Under the pieces are notes generated by a model. It was given only the letters and a program-made list of their open reading frames with translations. It was not told the origin of the DNA and did not search any database. Positions 32,986 through 41,493 of a DNA stretch of 64,000 nucleotides are shown here, piece after piece. Source of the stretch: Streptomyces cylindrosporus (GTDB taxonomy: Bacteria > Actinomycetota > Actinomycetes > Streptomycetales > Streptomycetaceae); contig NZ_JALDAY010000013.1 of the NCBI RefSeq assembly GCF_022698165.1, forward strand, positions 1-64,000. Reading direction: 5' to 3'. Positions within the stretch are counted from its first letter, which is position 1. Each line of letters opens with the position of its first letter. The position numbers and the translations under genes were made by a program.

Positions 32986-33567
32986 TCAGCCGGTCTTCCA
33001 TCCCCAGGGCGTGTCGACACGGGCCCATTCCTCGTCCCATTGCCGCGACTGCCGCCGGGCCAGTTGGAGGCGCATCAGCTGAGCGCCACCGAGCAGAGCT
33101 CCGGCCACCCCGAGGCCGACCAGCACGCCGGTCCAGGCCGCTTGGAACGTCGCGTCACCGGGCGTGAGCGGCTTCGAGGTCAGTCGGCCCTGCCGGTCGA
33201 CCCACACCGTGGCCGGGGCGCCGGCCTTCGCGTCGGCGCGCACCTTCGTAAGGCCCGTGTGCGTCGAGCCGTCCGGCGCGGTCCAGCGCACGGTGGCCCG
33301 GACGAGATCGCCGTCGAGGGCCGATACCGATGTCCTGCCCGGCGCGTTCTCGGTGAGGACGGCGGAGAGCGGGTGGCGCTCCGCCCGCTGCCGGTCCAGC
33401 TCGTGGTCCGCCGTGACCCCGGACGTCAGCCCCGTGAACAGACCTCCGCAGAGCGCGATCAGCCATGCCGCGAGCACGATCCAGGCGTCGACGACGTCGC
33501 TGCGGCGCCTGAGCGGGTTGTGGCGCCAGCGCCACATCCACACCTTGCCGTACCGGGTCTTCGCCAT
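32986..33567 (-). CDS. Rv1733c-family membrane protein
   Basis: A 193-residue protein: N-terminal RWRHNPLRRRSDVVDAW then a transmembrane helix (VLAAWLIALCGGLFTG), an extracytoplasmic domain with HPLSAVLTENA and RWTAPDGSTHTGLTKV, and a second helix (WTGVLVGLGVAGALLGGAQL) before a cytoplasmic tail with WARVDTPWGWKTG. This is the layout of Rv1733c-type actinobacterial proteins, whose function is not known. It starts at ATG 33567 behind GGAGG and is divergent from the first GlxA-like gene, sharing the palindrome at 33654. Confidence 0.8.
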   Translation of the reverse strand: MAKTRYGKVWMWRWRHNPLRRRSDVVDAWIVLAAWLIALCGGLFTGLTSGVTADHELDRQRAERHPLSAVLTENAPGRTSVSALDGDLVRATVRWTAPDGSTHTGLTKVRADAKAGAPATVWVDRQGRLTSKPLTPGDATFQAAWTGVLVGLGVAGALLGGAQLMRLQLARRQSRQWDEEWARVDTPWGWKTG

Positions 33568-33653
33568 GGCCGACACCTCCTTCGCGAGCACTGACAGATC
33601 CGTCGCCGGACGTGATGTCGTTGTCGCAGCTGTTACCCGAGTTTGGACCCTAC

Positions 33654-33668
33654 TTTGCATTATGCAAA
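33654..33668. promoter_or_regulatory. TTTGCA-N3-TGCAAA palindrome (perfect)
   Basis: TTTGCATTATGCAAA, in the divergent region between the Rv1733c-type gene (86 bases) and the GlxA-like gene (79 bases). Confidence 0.75.
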
Positions 33669-33747
33669 ATAGGATGGCGCTCTGTCGTGCGGCCGCCCTT
33701 GTGGGTGGCCGTTGACCGCTGCTGCACCCATTCCGGGGGGATGTGGG

Positions 33748-35700
33748 ATGAGTTCCGCACGTGATTTCGGCGCCCGCCGCCGCACCCGTCGTCTGCTGGT
33801 CGGCACCGTGGTGGTGCTGGCCCTGGCGGGGATGAACGGGCCGTGGCTGTACCGCTTCGGGAGCGAGAAGTACCACACGTACAAGATCAACAGATCGGAG
33901 TACAAGGCCGAGAACGGCCACTGGGATCTGGTGGACGTCCCGGAGCAGTTCCGGCAGAACACCATCCACGGGGCCCTGTTGCAGACGGGCAAGGTGCTGC
34001 TGGTCGCCGGCTCCGGTAACAACCTCGACAACTTCGACGCGAAGAACTTCCGCTCGGTGGTGTGGGACCCCGTCAAGAACACCTTCCACGAGGTCAAGAC
34101 CCCGGCCGACCTGTTCTGTACCGGCCATATCCATCTCGCCAATGGCAACCTGCTCTTCGCGGGCGGCACCAAACGCTACGAGAAGCTCAAGGGCGACGTC
34201 ACCAAGGCCGGCGGCCTGATGGTCGTGCACAACGAGAATCCGGACAAGCCGATCACCCTGTCGACCGGGACCCACTTCACCGGAAAGGAGAACCACAAGA
34301 CCTTCGTCTCCAAGGACCCGGTCACCGTCAAACCCGCGAAGAAGGTCTTCGACAAGAAGACCGGGAAGTTCCTGCGCACCGAGGCGAGCCTGGGACGCGT
34401 CTACGTCGAGGCGCAGAAGAGCGGCGCCAAGTACGAGACCGGCGCCCAGGAGAACTATCGCGTCGAGGGCCTGACCGGCGCCGACACCCACAACGTGTAC
34501 GGCATCGCCAACAAGCTCGGCCTGGACAAGAAGGACTTCCAGGGCATCCGACAGGCGTATGAGTTCAACCCGTACACGGAGAAGTTCACCAAGGTCGCCC
34601 CGATGAACGAGGCCCGCTGGTACCCGACCCTGACCCGGCTCGCGGACGGCCGGGTGCTGGCCCTGTCCGGCCTGGACGACATCGGCCAGGTCGTGCCCGG
34701 TAAGAGCGAGATCTACGACCCGAAGACGAAGACCTGGCGCTACAGCGGCAAGATCCGTCAGTTCCCCACCTACCCGGCGGTCTTCCAGCTGCCCGACGGC
34801 ACGTTCTTCTACTCCGGCTCCAATGCCGGTTACGGGCCCAGTGACGTCGGCCGCAGGCCGGGCATCTGGCAGTTCGACACCAACAAGTTCACCAAGCTGC
34901 CGGGCCTGGACGACGCGAACCTGATGGAGACCTCCGGCACGGTGATGCTGCCGCCCGCCCAGGACGAGAAGTTCATGGTGGTCGGCGGGGGAGGCATCGG
35001 GGAGTCCACGAAGTCGTCGAAGAAGACCCGGGTCATCGACCTCAAGGCGAACAGCCCGCACTTCACGGACGGTCCCGCGCTGGAGGAAGGCACCCGCTAC
35101 CCGGAGCTGTCGATCCTGCCCGACGACACCGTTCTGATCACCGGAGGATCCCGGGAATACCGGGGCCCCTCCTCCGAGAACATCCACCAGGCCCGCATCT
35201 ACGACGCCAAGACCGGCGGGATGCGCCGGGTCGCCGACCCCGAGGTCGGCCGCAACTACCACTCAGGCTCCATCCTCCTGCCCGACGGCCGCGTCATCAC
35301 GTTTGGCGGCGACTCCCTCTTCGCCGACAAGGCCAAGACCAAGCCCGGGGTGTTCGAACAGCGCCTGGAGATCTACACCCCGCCGTACCTGTACCGGGAC
35401 TCGCGGCCGACCCTGACCGGCGGCCCGAAAACGGTCAACCTCGGTCAGACGGCGACCTTCACCACCAAGTACGCCTCGGTCATCAAGACGGCGCGGCTGA
35501 TCCACCCTAGCTCCACCACCCACGTCACCGACGTCGAACAGCGCTCGATCGCCCTCGACTTCAAGAGGACGAAAAACGGCAAGGGCATCCAGGTCACCGT
35601 CCCGAAGAACCGCGACCTGGTCCCGGCCGGCTGGTACATGCTCTTCGTGACCGACGACCAGGGCACACCGTCCAAGGCGCTGTGGGTGCGCGTGCCTTAG
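33748..35700 (+). CDS. GlxA-like copper radical oxidase 1
   Basis: A 650-residue galactose/glyoxal-oxidase-like protein with a signal-anchor (RRLLVGTVVVLALAGMNG) and seven-bladed kelch repeats (GKVLLVAGSGNN, GNLLFAGGT, DGRVLALSGLDD). Candidate copper-radical residues: Cys 124 (DLFCTGH) and Tyr 292 (ARWYPT) for the crosslinked cofactor, Tyr 504/His 505 (GRNYHS) and His 592 (THVTDVEQR). The C-terminal DUF1929-type Ig domain ends in GTPSKALWVRVP. GlxA acts in hyphal-tip glycan deposition together with a CslA synthase, which is not in this window. A second copy is at 44703. Confidence 0.88.
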   Translation: MSSARDFGARRRTRRLLVGTVVVLALAGMNGPWLYRFGSEKYHTYKINRSEYKAENGHWDLVDVPEQFRQNTIHGALLQTGKVLLVAGSGNNLDNFDAKNFRSVVWDPVKNTFHEVKTPADLFCTGHIHLANGNLLFAGGTKRYEKLKGDVTKAGGLMVVHNENPDKPITLSTGTHFTGKENHKTFVSKDPVTVKPAKKVFDKKTGKFLRTEASLGRVYVEAQKSGAKYETGAQENYRVEGLTGADTHNVYGIANKLGLDKKDFQGIRQAYEFNPYTEKFTKVAPMNEARWYPTLTRLADGRVLALSGLDDIGQVVPGKSEIYDPKTKTWRYSGKIRQFPTYPAVFQLPDGTFFYSGSNAGYGPSDVGRRPGIWQFDTNKFTKLPGLDDANLMETSGTVMLPPAQDEKFMVVGGGGIGESTKSSKKTRVIDLKANSPHFTDGPALEEGTRYPELSILPDDTVLITGGSREYRGPSSENIHQARIYDAKTGGMRRVADPEVGRNYHSGSILLPDGRVITFGGDSLFADKAKTKPGVFEQRLEIYTPPYLYRDSRPTLTGGPKTVNLGQTATFTTKYASVIKTARLIHPSSTTHVTDVEQRSIALDFKRTKNGKGIQVTVPKNRDLVPAGWYMLFVTDDQGTPSKALWVRVP

Positions 35701-35935
35701 CGGGTCGTGCCGATGGCATCAAACGCTCATGCCGGGGACGAGAATGGCAATCTCGAGGTCCGGGCCCTTCTCGACCAGCACCAACGGGAGTTGAAGGACG
35801 CACCGCGCGTGACCCGGGGCGTGGTACCCCGGCCCGGCTCGGGCGGTCAGGAGGGCGGCTTCTCCGACCGCGACCTGCGCTCGGCGTGGCGTGTGAGCAG
35901 CCGCTTCGACGCCCCGGACCCCGGCCAGCTCCGCT

Positions 35936-36583
35936 CTACGCGTTCAGTGGCACGCCGTGCTCGTCGGCATAGATGCGCCGGCACTGGCCGTTGCAGAAGC
36001 CGTGGAGCGTGCCATCGACCTCCAGGGTGAGGTCGGTGGTGGTCAGGTCGACGGTCATGCCGCACACCGGGTCGATGACCGTGCCGGCCGGTAGGCCGTC
36101 GGTGGGCAGGTGGGCGATGGTGTCGCGGTGCGGGGCGGTCATGTGCCGGACGAGGTCGAGGCTGCCCATGGGCCGTCCGCACATCCCGAGACTGCCTTCG
36201 GCGACGCCGACGACGTGGACCAGGGCGTGCGGCTGGTCGCGGAGCCGGTCGGGGTCCCGGCCGGCCTCGGCCTCGGTCTCGGCGAGGGCCTGGGTGAGGC
36301 GTTCGATGGCGTGGGCGCTCATCTCCTTGCGCCAGGCGGCCGGTGCGCTGACGCGGACCAGGTAGCGGGGCGGGTCGGTGGGGTCGACCGGGTGACGGTC
36401 GCCGGTGATCCAGGCGGCCGGCTCGTGGATGAGGACCTGGGTGAGGGCGCGTGCGGAGTCCATGACGGCCTCGGCGTGGGCGTCCTCGGTCCCCATCAGC
36501 GCGTCGATGAGCCGCTTGCCCAACTGTTGGTGTCGTGCCGGGTCGAGAACGCCCGCGGGTGCGAAGAGCTCGATGACAATCAT
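35936..36583 (-). CDS. tautomerase-like domain fused to YHS-type metal domain
   Basis: A 215-residue protein. The N-terminal 60 residues (MIVIELFAPAGVLDPARHQQLGK, LTQVLIHEPAAWITG) look like a tautomerase-type subunit. The middle has HALVHVVGVAEGSLGMCGRPMG, and the C-terminal 45 residues are a YHS-like domain (DPVCGMTVDL, GTLHGFCNGQCRRIYADEHG) with four Cys and a His able to bind a metal such as copper. The start at 36583 lacks a clear ribosome-binding site, so it is uncertain. It follows the ABC permease gene on the same strand with an 80-base gap. Confidence 0.65.
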   Translation of the reverse strand: MIVIELFAPAGVLDPARHQQLGKRLIDALMGTEDAHAEAVMDSARALTQVLIHEPAAWITGDRHPVDPTDPPRYLVRVSAPAAWRKEMSAHAIERLTQALAETEAEAGRDPDRLRDQPHALVHVVGVAEGSLGMCGRPMGSLDLVRHMTAPHRDTIAHLPTDGLPAGTVIDPVCGMTVDLTTTDLTLEVDGTLHGFCNGQCRRIYADEHGVPLNA

Positions 36584-36663
36584 GACTTCATGCTCGATCG
36601 GTGGGCCGCGGCCGTCGTCGTACCAGGGGAGCGGGTCGGGGCTGCTCCGAGCGGAGTGGCGGA

Positions 36664-37491
36664 CTACTTCGGCAGGAGTACCGGGTCCCTCCGCGCTTGG
36701 CGGCGCGTACGGTTGCGGGTCCTGATCCGGAAGATGACCAGCCCGATCGCGGCGAAGGCGGCCGCCCAGCCGAGGCCGAGTGCGAGGTGGCTCCACAGCG
36801 CGGTGTTCCCGAAGGAGCCTCCGACGGCGAACTGCATGGGCCCGAAGGAGGGGAACCATTCCAGGACGGGCTTGTTGGCGAGCGGGTTGCCCAGCGGGTT
36901 CTGCAGGAAGGTGTCCATCAGCCCGCCCATGATGATCAGGAAGAAGCCCTCCAGGTCGTGCTTGACCAGGACGCCGAGGAGCAGGCCGAGCGCACCGTAG
37001 GTGAGTGCGATGGCCGTGAAGCCGGCGAGCACGGCGAACCAGCCGCCGGGATCCGGACGCCAGAAGGGCAGCATCGCGAGCGCGGTGTAGAGGGCGATCC
37101 CCGAGGCGACCACGGCGACGGCCAGGGACTTGGCCCCGATGAGCGTGGACTGCCGGTATCCGGCGAAGACCAGGCGCCGGTCGAAGGCGAGGGCCTTGCG
37201 GACGGCGTCGAAGACGACGAACCCGGCGATCATCGTGACGGAGTTGAGGCCGGCCGAGATCAGGGTCAGGTGGCCGCCGTCGACGTGCAGGACGCGGCCG
37301 GTGGCGTACAGCTTGAAGTCCAGCGGCGTGTCTCCGGCCAGGGCGTCCATCATCAGGTACCAGGCGGGGACGAACAGGACCAACAGCAGGGCGGCGAGCC
37401 GGTTGCGGGTCTGGTCGCGCACGCAGAAGCGCAGGGCGGTGGGGAACTGCCCGTACAGTGGCCGTGGTCGGAGTGCGTCAGGCACCGACAT
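36664..37491 (-). CDS. ABC-2 type transporter permease
   Basis: A 275-residue membrane protein with about six hydrophobic segments (RLAALLLVLFVPAWYLMM; LISAGLNSVTMIAGFVVF; FTAIALTYGALGLLLGVLV; LALGLGWAAAFAAIGLVIF). It lacks cofactor motifs, as expected of an ABC-2 permease. The ATG follows GAAGGAGGGTCACC, and its 5' end overlaps the ATPase stop by 14 bases, so it pairs with the ATPase at 37478. Substrate unknown; TetR control suggests drug or lipid export. Confidence 0.85.
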   Translation of the reverse strand: MSVPDALRPRPLYGQFPTALRFCVRDQTRNRLAALLLVLFVPAWYLMMDALAGDTPLDFKLYATGRVLHVDGGHLTLISAGLNSVTMIAGFVVFDAVRKALAFDRRLVFAGYRQSTLIGAKSLAVAVVASGIALYTALAMLPFWRPDPGGWFAVLAGFTAIALTYGALGLLLGVLVKHDLEGFFLIIMGGLMDTFLQNPLGNPLANKPVLEWFPSFGPMQFAVGGSFGNTALWSHLALGLGWAAAFAAIGLVIFRIRTRNRTRRQARRDPVLLPK

Positions 37492-38131
37492 GGTGACCCT
37501 CCTTCGACGTCGTGCGCGGGGTGAGCCGGCCGTCGGTGAGATCGGCGAGCAGGTCGAAGCGGTCCTGTTCGAACACGAGGTGGGTGATGACCACGATGGC
37601 CTTGCCGCGGGCGCGCAGGCCCTCGACCAGATCCCAGAACCGCAGGTAGGTGTCCCAGTCGAAACCCTGGTAGGGCTCGTCGAGCAGCAGGACGTCCGGG
37701 TCGTGGAGCAGGGCCAGGGTGAGGTTGAGTTTCTGCCGTGTGCCGCCGGACAGTTCGCCGGCGACGGATGCCAAGTACCGCTCGTAGCCGAGGAGATCGA
37801 CGAGTTCCCGGCCGCGGTCCAGGTCGGGCAGGCGGTGGGCGGCGGCGAAGTAGTGCAGGTGCTGCTCGACGGTGAGGCTCGCGTTCAGGACGGGGTCCTG
37901 CGGGCAGTGGCCGAGAGTGCCGGTCAGGGCGACCTCGCCGCTGTCCACGGGCAGGGTGCCTGCCAGGGCCTTCAGCAGCGTCGACTTGCCGGCGCCGTTC
38001 TCCCCTACGACGGCGACGAGTTGCCCGGGGGTGACGGTGAGGTCGGCGCCGCGCAGGACGGGGTGCCTGCCGTAGGACTTGTGGATGTCGTGGGCCTGAA
38101 GTACGGGTGCGGGTGTTGAGCCGGGCGCCAT
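37478..38131 (-). CDS. ABC transporter ATP-binding protein
   Basis: A 217-residue ATPase with Walker A GENGAGKST near 44, Q-loop CPQDP, signature GELSGGTRQKLNL and Walker B VLLLDEPYQGFDW, followed by the H-loop ITH. It starts at ATG 38131 behind TTAGGAGG, 10 bases after the TetR stop. It forms an exporter with the permease that follows. Confidence 0.93.
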   Translation of the reverse strand: MAPGSTPAPVLQAHDIHKSYGRHPVLRGADLTVTPGQLVAVVGENGAGKSTLLKALAGTLPVDSGEVALTGTLGHCPQDPVLNASLTVEQHLHYFAAAHRLPDLDRGRELVDLLGYERYLASVAGELSGGTRQKLNLTLALLHDPDVLLLDEPYQGFDWDTYLRFWDLVEGLRARGKAIVVITHLVFEQDRFDLLADLTDGRLTPRTTSKEGHHVGA

Positions 38132-38141
38132 GCGCCGCCTC

Positions 38142-38786
38142 CTAAGGTGTGTCTTCGTGCGGTTGCGGTGGTACCGCGCTCAGTCCGCCCGCGTAGATGC
38201 TGAGCATCTCCGGGGCCCACCGGGTCATGCCGTCGGCCGACAACGGGTCCGTGCCGAGGACCTCGGCCAGTCGGTCGCGCAGCAGGAACAGGGCCAGGTC
38301 GTTGGAGAGGAGCAGGGCGGCGCGCACCGCCGGGTCCCGACCGGAGGAGGCCAGTCCTGCCGCCGCCAGGCCGTCCAGGGCGTCCCTGCTCAGGTCGTAC
38401 AGGCGCCGGAACAGCAGTCGCGCGGCGTCCGTGTCGGACAGCAGGAGCCGGCGCAGGTAGCCGGGCAGCGGTGAGTCGGTGGGCAGGTGCCGCGCGAACA
38501 CCTCGCTCAGCGAACTCGCCCCGGCCCCGGGATCGAGCAGCTCGGCCCCGCCGTCGCCGGTCAGCTCGCCGAGCATGGCCTCGAAGACGTCCAGGACGTA
38601 CTGGTCGACCTCCTGCCGCAGGCCCTCCTTCGACCCGAAGTGGTGCATGACCAGCCCTGGCGACACGCCGGCGGCAGTGGCGATCTGCCGCATTGTCACC
38701 GTCTCCGTGCCGCCTGCGGCGAACAGGCGCAGGGCCTCGTCACGGATGACCGCGCGGGTGGTCCGGTCGTCGCGGATTGAACGCAT
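38142..38786 (-). CDS. TetR-family transcriptional regulator
   Basis: A 214-residue regulator. The N-terminal helix-turn-helix (TRAVIRDEALRLFAAGG, VTMRQIATAAGVSPGLVMHHFGSKEGL) is a clear TetR DNA-binding domain; the C-terminal ligand-binding part is variable. It lies first in the unit with the ABC genes. A 34-bp region with TGAACGC...GCGTTCA arms covers its start, so autoregulation is likely. Confidence 0.92.
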   Translation of the reverse strand: MRSIRDDRTTRAVIRDEALRLFAAGGTETVTMRQIATAAGVSPGLVMHHFGSKEGLRQEVDQYVLDVFEAMLGELTGDGGAELLDPGAGASSLSEVFARHLPTDSPLPGYLRRLLLSDTDAARLLFRRLYDLSRDALDGLAAAGLASSGRDPAVRAALLLSNDLALFLLRDRLAEVLGTDPLSADGMTRWAPEMLSIYAGGLSAVPPQPHEDTP

Positions 38787-38811
38787 GTACAGAATACTAT
38801 ACGAGCGTTCA
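38778..38811. promoter_or_regulatory. candidate TetR operator over the TetR start
   Basis: TGAACGC and GCGTTCA arms 20 bases apart, overlapping the start codon and a TATAGT-like -10 on the minus strand. Binding would block the promoter of the TetR-ABC unit. Confidence 0.55.
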
Positions 38812-38859
38812 GTCAGTGGCGAGGGCGGGGCCTGGAACGCCTCGCGCCGTCCCCGGGCG

Positions 38860-39405
38860 TCAACCGGCTGCGGGCCGCGGCGGAGGAGTGCCCGCGTATG
38901 GCGGAACGGAAGGCGAGGCGGTCGCGGCAGGAACGCCGTCCGGCAGCAGATCCTCGGACTGCTGGGAGGTGCCGTCCGTGGGCGTACTGCCCGGGGCGCT
39001 CGAACGGCTGGCAGCCTGGGAGAAGGCCCCGACGGCCACGAGCACCGCGGCGACGGCCGCCAGGACGCGCCCCACCCGTCGCCACCGCTCCGGGTTGTCC
39101 ATGTCCCGCCAGGCAGGTCCTGGCCGATGCTCCTCGGGCCGCCACACTTCGCCCACCGCTTCGAACGATGCCGGGTGGGGTTCGACGGGCGCGGCCCAAC
39201 GCCTTTCCCGCCGGACGCCGTGCGGGCCCGTCGGATCGGGGCGGCTCCCGGCTGCCCGCTCACGGGCGGAGAGCTCCCTGGGCGCGGAGGCCCGAATGGC
39301 CTGCTCGGTGTCGCCCAGGAACCGCAGCCACACGGCGTCCGGAAGGGGTGGAACACCGTCCCCGTCGCCCGGTGTTCCGCCCTGGCCCGTGTCCTCAGCG
39401 GCCAC
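38860..39405 (-). CDS. membrane protein, function unknown
   Basis: A 181-residue protein. It starts at GTG 39405 behind GGGAGG. Residues 1-105 are hydrophilic (LPDAVWLRFLGDTEQAIRAS, ERRWAAPVEPHPAS), a transmembrane helix is near 108-127 (RVLAAVAAVLVAVGAFSQAAS), and the C-terminus is a Pro/Ser/Thr-rich extracytoplasmic tail. The N-terminal DAVWLRFLGDTEQAIR is a motif found in other Streptomyces small membrane proteins. A perfect TTTGCA palindrome lies 212 bases upstream. Confidence 0.6.
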   Translation of the reverse strand: MAAEDTGQGGTPGDGDGVPPLPDAVWLRFLGDTEQAIRASAPRELSARERAAGSRPDPTGPHGVRRERRWAAPVEPHPASFEAVGEVWRPEEHRPGPAWRDMDNPERWRRVGRVLAAVAAVLVAVGAFSQAASRSSAPGSTPTDGTSQQSEDLLPDGVPAATASPSVPPYAGTPPPRPAAG

Positions 39406-39617
39406 GATGCCTCCCTTTCTCGACCCTCTTCGACCGGGCCCATTCTGCGGACTGCCGCTGTGTACCGGCGGTGAGGGGGCGGAGCACGCGAAGTTCCGGC
39501 AACCGAGTGGTGGGAGACCTGTCGGCGGCCGGTGCGTCGCCCTCCCTCCCGACAGCGTGCCGATCACTCCTGGGCGCCGGGCGATACCGACCGCCGACTC
39601 GGTCCCCTGGTGCAAGT

Positions 39618-39632
39618 TTTGCATAGTGCAAA
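39618..39632. promoter_or_regulatory. TTTGCA-N3-TGCAAA palindrome (perfect)
   Basis: TTTGCATAGTGCAAA, between the membrane-protein gene (starting at 39405, minus strand) and the 3' end of the nitroreductase-like gene. The only promoter it can serve directly is that of the minus-strand gene, 212 bases away. Confidence 0.65.
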
Positions 39633-39697
39633 ATCTGATCGCCAGGGCCTTGGGGTGGTCTTGGTCCGGAATTGAACCAGAGAGTAGGGCCCCGGCT

Positions 39698-40201
39698 TCA
39701 CGGCGGCCGGGTGCCCGGGGCGTCCAGGCGCACAAAGGGGATGGCCCGGCCGGCCTCCCGGAACCCGGCGGCAGTGCCGTCCGAGGGCAGGCCCATGAGC
39801 GCGCACAGGCGCCGCGCGGTCCGTGGGTGGCGCCGGGCGTAACGGGCCATGATCTCGGCACCCTCGTCCGGTGTGAGGAAGTGGGCCGTGACGGCGTGGC
39901 GGCGGGTGCCCACCTCGATCAGGGTCTTTGGGTCCGCGCGCAGATTGCGGTACCAGGCCGCCTTCGGGCCGAAGCCGGACGCGACGGTCCAACTGCCGCC
40001 GTCCGGACCGCACTCCACCACTTCGAGGACCACCCGCCGGTCGAGTCCGGTGACGCGGCCGGTGTGGTGCAGCAGGAGCAACCGCTTGCCGAAGACCCAG
40101 CCCAGTCCGCAGCGAAAGAGAAGTATCGGCAGGCGTGCCAGGAGCCGCCGCCAGCCTGCCGGGAGCCGGGGTCGGTCCGGTGCGGTCTGTCTGTGGGGCA
40201 T
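39698..40201 (-). CDS. deazaflavin-dependent nitroreductase-family protein
   Basis: A 167-residue protein of the F420/deazaflavin-dependent nitroreductase group: LLLLHHTGRVTGLDRRVVLEVVE, GSWTVASGFGPKAAWYRNLRAD and EVGTRRHAVTAHFL are family stretches. It starts at ATG 40201 behind GGAAGGCGAAG. Such enzymes reduce nitro compounds or unsaturated substrates with F420H2. It is divergent from the PP2C gene across the palindrome at 40286. Confidence 0.85.
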   Translation of the reverse strand: MPHRQTAPDRPRLPAGWRRLLARLPILLFRCGLGWVFGKRLLLLHHTGRVTGLDRRVVLEVVECGPDGGSWTVASGFGPKAAWYRNLRADPKTLIEVGTRRHAVTAHFLTPDEGAEIMARYARRHPRTARRLCALMGLPSDGTAAGFREAGRAIPFVRLDAPGTRPP

Positions 40202-40285
40202 CTTCGCCTTCCGACGTCGGATATGTCGGCTCTCGGCCTCCATTGGGTAAAGGGCTCGACCGAGAGCCCCTTCCTCACAGGAACC

Positions 40286-40300
40286 TTTGCATAGTCTAAA
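40286..40300. promoter_or_regulatory. TTTGCA-N3-TGCAAA site (variant)
   Basis: TTTGCA-TAG-TCTAAA: left arm perfect, right arm 4 of 6, in the divergent gap between the nitroreductase-like gene and the PP2C/MarR unit. Confidence 0.5.
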
Positions 40301-40370
40301 TGCGGGGAGGGGTGTCTATGTCAAACGCGACCAGACGGCTCTCATGCACTGGAACTTGTCTGGAGGACGC

Positions 40371-41459
40371 ATGACCGAGCAGGGGGCGACGCAGGGTTCT
40401 GCCGTGCTGTCCTGGATGCCGGTGGCGGTGATGGCCGTGGTGGCCGGGGCGGATGTCGTCGCCGGGCCGGGGGTGGGACTCCTGCCGCTGGTCTCGCTGG
40501 GGCCGGCGTTCTCCGGGCTGATCGGCGGATGGCGGCGCACCGCGCTGATCGGCGCGGTGGCGTTGCTCGTGTGCGTGGCGCTGGGGATGTACGACGGTCT
40601 GTTCGAGGAGCGACGGGGCTTCACGGCGATGGCGTCGGTGGCGGGCGTCACCGGCGTGGGCATCGCGGCCGCGGTGACCCGCTCGCGCCGGGAGGCGGAG
40701 CTGGCCAGTGTCCGGTCGATCGCGGAGGTGGCGCAGCGGGTGCTGCTGCGGCCGGTGCCGCGGACCGCCGGCCCGCTGCAGGCGGCGGTGTCCTACACCT
40801 CGGCCGTCGCCGAGGCGCGGATCGGCGGCGACCTCTACGAGATGGTGGCCTCGCCGCACGGGATCCGGGTGATCGTGGGTGACGTACAGGGCAAGGGCCT
40901 GGCCGCGGTGGAGACGGCCGCCGTGGTGCTCGGGGCGTTTAGGGAGGCGGCCCACGAGGAACCCGACCTGGTCGGGCTGGGGGAGCGGCTGGAGCGCAGC
41001 GTGGCCCGGGAGTTGGAGGGGGAGAAGTTCGTCACCGCCGTACTCGCCGAGATCGGTTCGGATCACGGGGTCGTGTTCCTCAACTACGGGCATCCGGCGC
41101 CGATGGTCGTACGCCGCGACGGCGGCGTCGACTTTCCGCAACCGCCCGCGTACGCCCTCCCCCTGGGGCTGGGAGCCCACGGCGGCGACGGGCCCAAGCC
41201 CTATCGGGTGGACTTCGTCCCCGGTGAGCAACTGCTGCTGTACACGGACGGGGTCACCGAGGCGAGGGACGCGGACGGCTCCTTCTACCCTCTCGGCGAG
41301 CGGGCGGACCTGCTCAAGGAACCTGACGCCGGCCGGGCCCTGGAGGGGCTGCGGGAGGATCTCGTGCGCCATGTCACCGGGCCGCTCCATGACGACGCCG
41401 CGATGCTGCTGCTGCGGTATCACGGTCATGGGGAAGGAAAATCTGTTCCCATCAGGTGA
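40371..41459 (+). CDS. PP2C-type serine phosphatase, membrane-bound (SpoIIE-like)
   Basis: A 362-residue protein starting at ATG 40371 behind GGAGG. Three to four hydrophobic segments occupy residues 12-95, and the C-terminal 230 residues are a PPM/SpoIIE-type phosphatase (ARIGGDLYEMVASPHG, VIVGDVQGKGLAAVETAAV, LLLYTDGVTEARDADGSFY, HDDAAMLLLRY) with the metal-binding Asp residues. It may dephosphorylate anti-sigma antagonists such as STAS proteins. It is in one unit with the MarR gene, 34 bases upstream of it. Confidence 0.92.
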   Translation: MTEQGATQGSAVLSWMPVAVMAVVAGADVVAGPGVGLLPLVSLGPAFSGLIGGWRRTALIGAVALLVCVALGMYDGLFEERRGFTAMASVAGVTGVGIAAAVTRSRREAELASVRSIAEVAQRVLLRPVPRTAGPLQAAVSYTSAVAEARIGGDLYEMVASPHGIRVIVGDVQGKGLAAVETAAVVLGAFREAAHEEPDLVGLGERLERSVARELEGEKFVTAVLAEIGSDHGVVFLNYGHPAPMVVRRDGGVDFPQPPAYALPLGLGAHGGDGPKPYRVDFVPGEQLLLYTDGVTEARDADGSFYPLGERADLLKEPDAGRALEGLREDLVRHVTGPLHDDAAMLLLRYHGHGEGKSVPIR

Positions 41460-41493
41460 GGGGGCACCACCTTCGGCAAGGTAAAAAGGACAC

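Noticed and set aside
35716..35730. Single TCAAA near GlxA 1
   Set aside because: No partner at 11-bp spacing.
35707..36030. A possible small gene between GlxA 1 and the tautomerase/YHS gene
   Set aside because: The translation is low-complexity, has no ribosome-binding site and overlaps the 3' end of the convergent gene.
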